Shown one piece after another: positions 56,118 through 64,000 of a DNA stretch of 64,000 nucleotides. Each line of letters begins with the position of its first letter. Positions within the stretch are counted from its first letter, which is position 1. The stretch is from NCBI GenBank assembly GCA_050084985.1, contig JBITNC010000002.1:29636001-29700000 (forward strand), read 5' to 3'. The translations under genes and the position numbers were made by a program. Under the pieces are notes generated by a model that saw only the letters and a program-made list of their open reading frames with translations, was not told where the DNA came from and made no database searches. This stretch comes from Nageia nagi (Eukaryota; Pinophyta).

Positions 56118-57965
56118 TCAGACTTCACTCCCCCTTGAGGGCAACTTCACCAACCCGAGAGAATCCCTAAGCTTGTTGAACTGAGCTTCAGGAAGGGGCT
56201 TGGTGAATAAATCAGCGGAGTTTTCAGTAGATGGACAATACTCCAAGTGTAGGATGTCATCTAGAACCTTCTCCCTGATAAAATGGGCTTGGATTTCCAC
56301 ATGTTTGGTTCTCTGATGGAACACAAGATTCTTAGCCAAAGAGATAGCCGATTGATTGTCTGAAGAAATAAGAGATGGGCCATTTTTCTTATACCTAATT
56401 TCATTCAGAAGATGCCTCAGCCAAATAGCTTCTTGGGTGGAAACAGACATGGCTCGATGTTCGACTTCGGTGGTAGAAAGAGTCACAGTAGGTTGCTTCT
56501 TGGAAGCCCAAGAGATAGCACCTGAACCAATGTTGAACACATATGTAGAGGTTGATTTTCTGTCATCTCTATCTCCCCCATAATCAGAATTTGAGAACCC
56601 TAAGAGAACAATCGAGGGCACTTTGGAATACTTAAGAGCAAGATCCTTTGTCCCTACCACATACCTCAATATTTGCTTAACAGCATTGAGGTGTTCAACA
56701 TATGGTTTTTGCATGAATCGTGCCATCAGATTCACTGCAAAGGTAATATCAGGTCGAGAGATAGTCAGATACAGAAGACTACCTATCAATTACCTATAAG
56801 CTGTAGCATCATCCAACTGAGAATCTGAGCTCAGAGATACAACGATTCCAGGAGAAATAGGTATTGCAGCATATCTACACTCCTCCATTCCAAACTTTTG
56901 CAAGATGTCTGATATATACTTAGATTGACTAAGATAAGTACAATCTTTGTGTTGGTATACTTGCATCCCAAGATAGTAATGCAATAGACCTAGATCAGTC
57001 ATTTCAAATGTTGCCTTCAGTTTGGATATGCACTCTTGGATGATTTCAATATGATTGCCAGTTATGAGAAGATCATCCACATAAAGGAGAATTAAGACCA
57101 CATCTTTTCCTTGATTGAGTACATAGAGATATGAGTCAGAGAAGCACTTGGAAAAATCAATATCTGCAAAGAATCCTGAAATTTTCTTGTACCATGCTCT
57201 AGGTGCTTGCTTAAGTCCATACAAAGATTTCTTAAGCTTGCACACAAGAGACTCTTTTCCTTCTGGAATAAATCCTTCTGGTTGATTCATGTAGATTTCT
57301 ACATCCAAGTCACCATTGAGAAATGCACTCTTGACATCAAGTTGAAAAACTTTCCATCCTTGAGCTGCAGAAAGAGCAAGGATTATCCTGATAGTAGGCA
57401 TCTTGGCCACAGGAGCAAAGGTTTCCTCATAATCAATACCATATTTCTGAGCAAATCCTTTGGCCACTAACCTTGCTTTGTATTTTTCAATTTCTCCATC
57501 AGAATTGTACTTGACCTTGTATATCCATTTATTTCCAATCACATTTTTCTCATTGGGATAAGGAACCAAATCCCAAGTTTCATTTTTCATGAGCGCCTCA
57601 TACTCAACTTTCATAGCTTCCATCCAACACTCTTGCTTGGAAGCTTCTTTGAAGGTTGATGGCTCATTCGTATTATCAATTTTGGTAAATAAAGATTTAT
57701 TCAAGGTCATACTCCTTGTAATTCTCTAAGCTAGAGAATTTTGCTCTTGTGGTGACTTCCCTACATTATCATCCAACCAGTTAGGTGCAGGCAAAGAATC
57801 ATCTGAATCAGACACCTCAGCATGAGAGGTCGTATCCTCAGGAAGTTCATTGAACTTGACATCCCTAGAAATAAAGACTATGTTATGGGATGAGGAGTAG
57901 AGCCTATAACCTCTATGCTGATTATAATACCCTACAAAGATGCATTTTTCTGATCTTTTATCCAA
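56118..57965 (-). pseudogene. Reverse transcriptase and RNase H of element B, with stops
   Basis: Very close to A: active site LYVDDLLITG, FQLDVKSAFLNGDL and LKQAPRAWY in RT; SNSDYGGDRDDRKST and SSDNQSAISLAKN in RNase H. Stops: TAG near 57726 (NSLA, stop, before the RITR position) and TAA at 56790-56792 where A has CAA. The C-terminal frame 56789-56118 then runs clean to LPSRGSEV. Confidence 0.9.
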
Positions 57966-58681
57966 CTTCTTTCTTTTCTCTGAGGTAATGAAGGCAAATG
58001 CATCACAACCAAAGACCCTAAAGTGTGAGAGGTTAGGTTTCTTTCCTGTCCATGCTTCATACGGAGTTTTACCTTAAACTGCTTTAGTAGGACACCTATT
58101 TAGGGTGTGAATTGCAGTGTGAACAGCTTCACCCCATAAGAAACTAGGAAGGTTACCCAACATGCACCTTTCCATTTCCATAATGGTTCGATTCTTCCTT
58201 TCAGCAACTCCATTTTGCTGAGGGTGTAAGGGATTATGAATTGCCGTTTGATCCCATGTTTAACACAATAGTCATTAAACTCATTGCTATTATACTCACC
58301 CCCATTATCAGATCTCAGCATCTTGATCTTAAAATCAGTTTGATTTTCAACAAGAGCCTTGAATTCTTTAAACCTATCAAAAGTTTGATCCTTGTGCTCA
58401 AGTAGATAACCAAATGTCATCCTACTGAAGTCATCAATGAAGGTCAGAACATAAGAAGCTCCCCTTAGAGACTTAGTCTGAAATGGACCCATCAAATCTG
58501 AATGCACAAGCTGAAGAGGACGAGTAGCCCAAGTTGCCTTATCTTTTTTAAACTTTTGCCTATTCATCTTTCCTAGAATGCACCTTTTACAAAGACCAAT
58601 TGTGGGTGAAATATTAGGTAAACCTTCCACAAGTTCTTGATTTTTCATATCTTGAATACTTTTATGGTTAAGGTGCCCTAA
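57966..58681 (-). pseudogene. Integrase of element B, broken
   Basis: It keeps CKRCILGK, VHSDLMGPF and LRSDNGGEYNSNEF. A one-base loss from CCCC near 58222 shifts the frame before the third catalytic residue. TAA at 58074-58076 replaces the GAA of A. Confidence 0.85.
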
Positions 58682-60034
58682 TCATTGATGCCAAAGATTA
58701 CCCTTTGAACAAACATTTTTAGCAAGACACATCTTTGAAGGAACTTGATCCACAATATAAAGGTCATCCTTTACTGATCCTTTCATCAAGGTGGCAAGTC
58801 CTTTCTTGACACACCAGGAGTGTGAGGTAAACTCAAATGAGTATCCTTTCTTTGTAATCTGAATTACAGAGATAAGATTCATCCTTAGTTTAGGCACATA
58901 AAAGACATTATCAAGAGCTTTTCCATGAATCTTCACACTCCCTATTCCTTGAATATCAAGGATTGTATTATCACCTATCACAACTACATCCTTCTTGTAC
59001 TTATGAAAGTTTTCAAACTTATCCTTTTCATAACACATGTGATTAGTGTATCCTGAATCAACAATCCAATCATTTGAAATAGTTTGAGTCATTGAGTAGT
59101 AGGCAACAATAGCAGCATGCTTGTTCTTCTTTCTATTATTGAAATTTCTCACATTTGCATTTCCCTTACCTTTTTGAGCAAATTTCTTTTTACGACAATC
59201 ATACTCTTTGTGCCCAAAGACGCCACAAAAGTTACAATTTCCATCAAACTTTATCTTAGGTGTTGGATTGCTTGATCCAGCTTTGTCATTCCTTTGCTTG
59301 AAGTTGCCATTATTGCTGCCCTTTTTCTCATACTTCCTGAAGGTAGATGAGGATTTGTTATCTTTGAATTTATAATATTTGAACTTCTTCTTGAAAGGAG
59401 TTTTGGTTGCTCCTAGAGCAATGTTATTGTCCTTTGGAGAAAGGTTCAACATTTTCTTATTCAAAGTTTCCTCATGCTTCAGAAGGAGTCTAGAGAGGTT
59501 ATCAAGAGAGATGACATCTTCTTCATCATCGATCCTTGTTTCCATAACCGTGACAAAGTTACTGAACTTTATAGAAAGGCTTTGAAGAATGATGAAGACC
59601 ATGAACTCATCATTGATCCAGTTGCACCTACAGCCAACCAGTTGTGTCCTGAGGTCAATGATTTTGTTCAAGTAGATAGAAGCACTTTCATCTTCACCTT
59701 GACGATATTGCAGCAACTTTTGTAAAATGGTGAACCTCCTTGAAAATTTTGACCCAAGGTAAATTTTCTTCAGCCTATCCCAAGCTTGCTTTGCTGATGT
59801 TGATGAAGAGATCATGAGAAGGACGTCATTTGAAACTGCACGATAAATCATTGAAGTTGCTAACTCATTCTTTGAGTTGTATATTTCAATAGCCTTCTCA
59901 TCTGTAGGAGCGACCAAGTCTTCATTAACTGTCTGCCATAGCTTCCTTGCTTGTAACTCAGCTTTCATACGAGGTTCCCATATTCCAAAGTTGGAACCGT
60001 CGAGTATATGCTTGGGTATGAAGGTTTCAACCAT
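58682..60034 (-). CDS. Gag, protease and pre-integrase of element B, ended by a stop
   Basis: About 450 residues from MVETFIPKHILDGSNFGIWE. Zinc knuckle CNFCGVFGHKEYDC is intact. The protease motif is WIVDSGYTNHMC, with Tyr in place of the usual Cys after DSG, and B reads through the place where A is frameshifted. It ends GNLWHQ-stop because CGA of A is TGA here (58682-58684), a C-to-T change at a CpG. The in-frame ATG at 60058 is less likely, as it lies before the acceptor-like TGTAG. Confidence 0.85.
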   Translation of the reverse strand: MVETFIPKHILDGSNFGIWEPRMKAELQARKLWQTVNEDLVAPTDEKAIEIYNSKNELATSMIYRAVSNDVLLMISSSTSAKQAWDRLKKIYLGSKFSRRFTILQKLLQYRQGEDESASIYLNKIIDLRTQLVGCRCNWINDEFMVFIILQSLSIKFSNFVTVMETRIDDEEDVISLDNLSRLLLKHEETLNKKMLNLSPKDNNIALGATKTPFKKKFKYYKFKDNKSSSTFRKYEKKGSNNGNFKQRNDKAGSSNPTPKIKFDGNCNFCGVFGHKEYDCRKKKFAQKGKGNANVRNFNNRKKNKHAAIVAYYSMTQTISNDWIVDSGYTNHMCYEKDKFENFHKYKKDVVVIGDNTILDIQGIGSVKIHGKALDNVFYVPKLRMNLISVIQITKKGYSFEFTSHSWCVKKGLATLMKGSVKDDLYIVDQVPSKMCLAKNVCSKGNLWHQ

Positions 60035-60715
60035 TGCTACACAAGAGTAAATATGCAATAAGAATGAAAATTTTTACAATTTTCCATCTATACATATAAA
60101 ATATCTAATAAGTAAACATGTCCCACATGTGCAAACTTATAAACCACGATCCGTAGAAGGATAAAATTGAGGTTGTTTTCTTGTATAGAATTAGGCCTTC
60201 ACCTGGATGCCCGCAGAGTGGAGCCCAAGTACTACCAGTCCTCAACCAGTTCACCTTGGTCAGTAATATACTCTCATAAGGAGAAGTACCAACTATTTTC
60301 CAAGGATCCGACGTATCTTGGATCGGCCATTTTAATTATCTTTTTAAGGTTTTAAGTTTTCCTCCTAGGTTATCAGGATAATCCCTGAATGGACGTGCGG
60401 ACATGTGGTATCACTACACACATGCCTGTCCACCTAATAGAGTTATGTCCAATCCAACAGAGGTCTTAGGGGCAATTAAGACGGACTTACCACCACTTGG
60501 TTCTTCGGACTAAAAAGGCTCCAGTCTACCCTATCTTCACCTCGTGGCTCCCCAAACAAGTCATGTTGTGGAAGAATACGTGCGGATGTGTTCTTTTTAG
60601 AGGTTACTTTCAATATTTTGTGTTTTGCAAGTATAAAGCAATTGTGCAAAAATATAAAGTAACAATACATCATCCACACGAACTTGAAACCTTAAGAGTC
60701 CAATGGGTTTTGTAC
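60035..60715 (-). promoter_or_regulatory. Conserved leader block with possible intron, element B
   Basis: Counterpart of 47830-48518 in A: GTAAGT at 60490-60485 and TGTAG ending at 60037 would define an intron of about 454 bases. Long non-coding identity with A includes CAGGCATGTGTGTAGTGATA and ATAACCTAGGAGGAAAAC. Confidence 0.45.
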
Positions 60716-61540
60716 TAACCCCTAAAGGACTTTTTACATTTTGCATACTTTTGCTCAAGTTCAAAAATTCATTAAAACACTAATGAATTTTTAAAAGGCT
60801 AAGTCCTACTTAGCATTAATCCATAACTTAAACATGCATTATTCCATGACTTAAAATTAAGTAATAAACATGCATCATGCATTATTTAACTTAAAATTTT
60901 AAGTACTAAGCATGCTTTATTCCTAACAAGGTTAAGAAGCATGCATTATAAATTTAGCATGCAAGATCCAGCTAGATAAAGATTTAAGTAAAAAATTATA
61001 CAAATTCCCCCCATTTTTACTTAAAGTTCTAAAACTTGGATGCTAAAAAAAATGTCTTTAAGTATGGTTCCTCCCTCCTTTGCACTTAATGTGTGATCCC
61101 TAAAAAACTTGTATGCTAAAATTGGTCTTTGAAGTATGCATTTTAAAAAATGTCTTTTGGTTACTTAAAAATAGCATAGGTTTTTAGGAAATATGAAATA
61201 CTTAAAAAGAACTTAGGTAAAATCCCTTAAATGGTTAATTTAGACCTAGACATAAAAAAAAAAATCAAATCCCTTTGTAGTGGGTAAAAAAAAATTAAAG
61301 ACCCAACAACTTATGTTTGAAAAATATGGAAAGGTGGCCATGTGTAAGCCGCGTGGAGGTTGAGAGGTTGGGTAGAGGCGGAAGGGGAGACCAAAGTGAG
61401 TAGAAGGGAGGGGATAAAAGTCAAAATGCATTAGGTTTTTGACTGTGAGCAATCGACGCGGTGCTTTCACCAGGCTGGGCAACGCGTGCAAGCAATATGA
61501 GGGATATATAGAGGGGTGTGGACGAGGAGGAAGTGTATTA
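60716..61540 (-). other. Middle of the B leader, non-coding
   Basis: AT-rich with one copy of the ATGCATGATGCATG repeat, then a GC-richer part (61300-61540) that aligns with A at about 46920-47030. No coding frame trusted. Confidence 0.55.
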
Positions 61541-62135
61541 TGCATATCCTACGATCATTGCATTGAACTAGACTGTATCGTGATGAGGCAAAAAACAATT
61601 CGCAGGCCCTTGCAACGTATCCGGTTTGTGCATTCGACGTAGTCGAGCTGGTGAGGGAGGAGGCTGAGGGGGAGGCGTTCGGTGCATATCCTGCGATCAT
61701 TGAAGTCCATGAAACCTCTATCTGCACCTTATCAAACATTCACATGCCCTTTTAACGTGCCATTTTATGCATATCCTTCGATCATTGCAGTCCATGAAAT
61801 GCTATCTGCATCATGCATGGTGTCAAACAATTCGTGTGGTATCCGTTTTGTGCATATCCTACGATCATTGCAGTCCATGAAATATTATCTGCATCATGCA
61901 TCTTGTCAAATAAGTCGCAGGAGCCTTTCAACGCTGTGACAGATCAGAGAGAGGAGGAGAGGTCGCACCCGAGGGAGGAGGCTGCGGGGGAGGCGTTAAA
62001 CAAGGCACAGACCCTTTCAGGGAGAAAATGAACCCGATTGTTCCCGCCTATCTAGACTCACGCCTTCCCTACGTTTCCACATTTTGCATGTAAGTCGGCG
62101 AGGCATTTTGTCAAACAGTTCGCACGCCATTTTAT
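61541..62135 (-). pseudogene. Pentatricopeptide-repeat gene fragments in the B leader
   Basis: Minus-strand frames give classic plant PPR repeats: LFDKMHDADNISWTAMIVGY then AQNG (61916-61843), LFDTMHDADSISWTAMIEGY (61834-61765) and MFDKVQIEVSWTSMIAGYAP (61740-61681). A fourth end-piece (AMIVGYA) is at 61566-61541. Further upstream are ACELFDKMPRR (62122-62097) and LHAKCGNVGKA (62090-62066), the linking helices of PLS-type PPR proteins. Units are 83-142 bases apart and change frame, with stops, so no protein can be made. PPR proteins are nuclear-encoded organelle RNA-binding proteins; this is captured host sequence inside the retroelement. Confidence 0.8.
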
Positions 62136-62861
62136 TTGACCCCCCGAATAATAATTTTTATATGGTTTTATTTATTTATAAATTGATAATTTAAAAAAAT
62201 CCTTATTTGATTTTTTAAATACCTTTCCCTTGTTTTTAAGCTATGAAATAGCTATGATGAGAGATGTAATTAAAAAATAATTTGTAAAATTATTTTGTAT
62301 GGCTCTCATCATATAGATATTAAAAAAATACACCCTTTTTAATAAACGGCTTACAATATGTTATTTCTATATACTAACCTCTTAAACATGTTCACTAGAG
62401 GATAGTAAAAAAAAATTACCCATATTTTGCAAATAACAAAAAAGTTAACACATAGTTCAAAATGTGTTAGTGTCATAAGAACAAATCAAGTTTAACTATA
62501 ACATATTATTGCCATTTTGATCATATAAAGACCTCTTAATACCAAAGGAATAAAAGGTATGTAAAAGAAAAAATAATAGCAATATTGCAACTAATCAAAA
62601 AAAATGTTAGTATACAAATTGCAAATTTTGCATAATGTATTATTGCCCAATCACTTAACATAAAAGATTGTTAGTAGAACAAACAAAATGAGCAATAATA
62701 TATTATGTTATTGAGGCAATGTTTGCTAAGAGTTGAACTAACATAATCATAAAAGAATGTTAGTATCAAAATGAATATAATTCATAAGATAACCAAAGGA
62801 GGAGGAAATTTATACCTTCTCTTAGAATTTACCTCACCAAGACCTTAAAATTGAAGGAATA
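62136..62861 (-). other. AT-rich upstream leader of element B
   Basis: No coding similarity; absent from element A. Nothing else recognised. Confidence 0.5.
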
Positions 62862-62920
62862 AGAGCTTCCACACCAAGAAGAAGAGCTTCCACACTAAGA
62901 AGAAGAGCTTCCACACCAAG
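62862..62920. repeat. Three 21-bp tandem units beside the primer site of B
   Basis: AGAGCTTCCACACCAAGAAG, plus one base, repeated at 62862, 62883 and 62904; the last unit runs into the primer site (CTCTGATACCA on the plus strand). Confidence 0.9.
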
Positions 62921-62931
62921 CTCTGATACCA
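62916..62931 (-). promoter_or_regulatory. Primer-binding site of element B
   Basis: Minus-strand TGGTATCAGAGCTTGG, two bases after the LTR end CCTTCA; complementary to initiator methionine tRNA. Confidence 0.92.
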
Positions 62932-62933
62932 AT

Positions 62934-63391
62934 TGAAGGATTTAGACCTACTCTAATCCTCAAGGTCCAAGACTAGAAAACTCAATCATACACAAGATAA
63001 CACAAATATAATGTGGTTCCTCCCTCCTTGGGAGTACATCCACAACTAGTTTTCAATTCTCAATCTATGCACCTCTTACAACAATTCTCTTCCTCTCCTA
63101 CACAACTAGTAGAGTAATCTTACTCCAAAAACTTAGTTATGTTACAAGAGGAGAGGCCCTCTATTTATAGCTTGAGAGCACCTCCCTAACCTCCTTTAAC
63201 CCAAGGGTAAGGTTAGGGTTACAATAAATGTATCACCTAACTTTAACCTACCAACTAACCACATGGTAAAGTCAAAGTCTACATAATAAAGAATTCAATT
63301 AATCCCTTAAGGTATCTACATATCTTTTAAGTGATTAATTGAATTTACAAGGAGTTTAGATATTCACAATATTTCATTACAAATTCTAACA
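62934..63391 (-). mobile_element. 5' LTR of element B
   Basis: Same ends as the 3' LTR; TATA box (minus strand) at 63161-63170. Confidence 0.95.
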
Positions 63392-64000
63392 GATTCTTAG
63401 CCAAATAAATAGCCGATTGATTATCTGAAGAGACCAAAAATGAGCCACTTTGCTCATACCCAATTTCTTTCAAAAGATGCCTTAGCCAAATGGCTTCCTG
63501 GGCTACAACAGACATGGCACGATATTTAACTTCTATGATGGAAAGAGAAATAGTAGGCTACTTCTTGGAAGCCCAATAGATAACACCTGAACCAATGCTA
63601 AACGCATATGTAGAGGTTGACTTCTTATCATCTCTATCTCTTCCATAGTCAGAATCTGAGAATCTAGAGAGAACAAATGAAGTAAACTTGGAATACTTGA
63701 GATTAAGATCCTTAGTCCTTGCAACATACCTCAAGATTTTTTTAACAGCATTGAGGTACTCAACATATAGTTTTTACATGAATCGTGCCATCAAATTCAT
63801 TTTAAAGGTAATATCAAGCTTGGATATAGTCATATACAAAAGATTACTAATTAATTACCTATAAGCTGTAGCATTAGCTAACTAAGAGTTAGAGCTTAGA
63901 GAAATAGTGATTCTAAAAGAGATTGGAATTGCATCATATCTACACTTCTCCATTTCAAACTTCTGTAAGATGTCTGATATATACTTATATTGACTGATGT
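63392..64000 (-). pseudogene. Element C pol (RNase H and end of RT), continuing beyond the window
   Basis: The minus-strand sequence resumes the C RNase H exactly at the GATTC duplication (SSDNQSAI, then the LAK region). Upstream it has SVVAQEAIWLRHLL, STSAYAFSIGSG-like, ILRYVARTKDL-like and QLIGNLL-like stretches matching A and B, with more changes and stops. The window ends near the ISDILQKFEMEK region. Confidence 0.85.

Larger units (their letters stand above)
54742..63391 (-). mobile_element. Element B: Ty1/copia element, minus strand
   Basis: LTRs at 62934-63391 (5') and 54742-55200 (3') differ by about three substitutions and one indel by eye. Target duplication GATTC is perfect (54737-54741, 63392-63396). 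It lies within the RNase H region of C. It has a proper primer site, a 2.9-kb leader with PPR fragments, gag-pol with several stops, a stem-loop array and a polypurine tract. It is the same family as A but older. Confidence 0.95.

Noticed and set aside
55735-56184. Plus-strand frames with repeated SCRANLPRRY / AEQTYHGGIKC
   Set aside because: Artefact of the stem-loop array read antisense; no start context or conservation as protein.
61541-62135. A working PPR gene
   Set aside because: Units change frame, contain stops and are flanked by LTR leader sequence; no start or C-terminal domain.

Overview
The window is plant nuclear intergenic DNA made almost entirely of nested transposable elements; I find no intact host gene. 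It holds plant-type families: a Tat/Ogre-like Ty3/gypsy element, a chromodomain gypsy element, several Ty1/copia elements, an L1-type LINE with an RNase H tail, and pentatricopeptide-repeat (PPR) gene fragments. The density of old decayed copies with a few young ones on top suggests a large repeat-rich genome, perhaps a gymnosperm. The species guess is inference.

Left part, 1-18,841: the 5' end of a minus-strand gypsy element (Gag, primer site, LTR; 1-3,041); a MITE with a perfect 20-bp terminal inverted repeat and a 10-bp target duplication, carrying a tRNA-Gln-like segment (3,090-3,690); a plus-strand copia pol fragment (5,038-6,765); AT-rich DNA with minisatellites; then an old minus-strand copia element with both LTRs (9,551-18,760). 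Its 3' LTR holds a 1.35-kb non-autonomous LTR element with target duplication GGAAA, and its integrase holds an AT-rich insert.

Middle, 18,842-45,267: a tandem LTR-internal-LTR-internal-LTR array (18,842-28,710) flanked by one target duplication, TAATT, and coding only for a decayed coiled-coil protein. Next is a diverged pair of short LTRs (30,240 and 40,525) around a decayed LINE (30,470 to at least 36,130). After a largely featureless stretch comes the 3' half of a minus-strand chromovirus (about 42,490-45,267).

Right part, 45,268-64,000: three related copia elements in a clear order of insertion. Element C (minus strand, oldest; 45,268 to beyond the window end) lies in the chromovirus reverse transcriptase. 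Element A (plus strand, 46,056-53,892, LTRs identical except for one base indel, duplication ATATC) sits in the 3' region of C. Element B (minus strand, 54,742-63,391, duplication GATTC) sits in the RNase H region of C. The family has two unusual parts. The first is a long 5' leader containing PPR-gene fragments and a conserved possible intron ending just before the gag ATG. The second is a 3' untranslated array of seven stem-loops with a constant loop and compensatory stem changes. A lacks a recognisable primer-binding site although its LTRs look very young.
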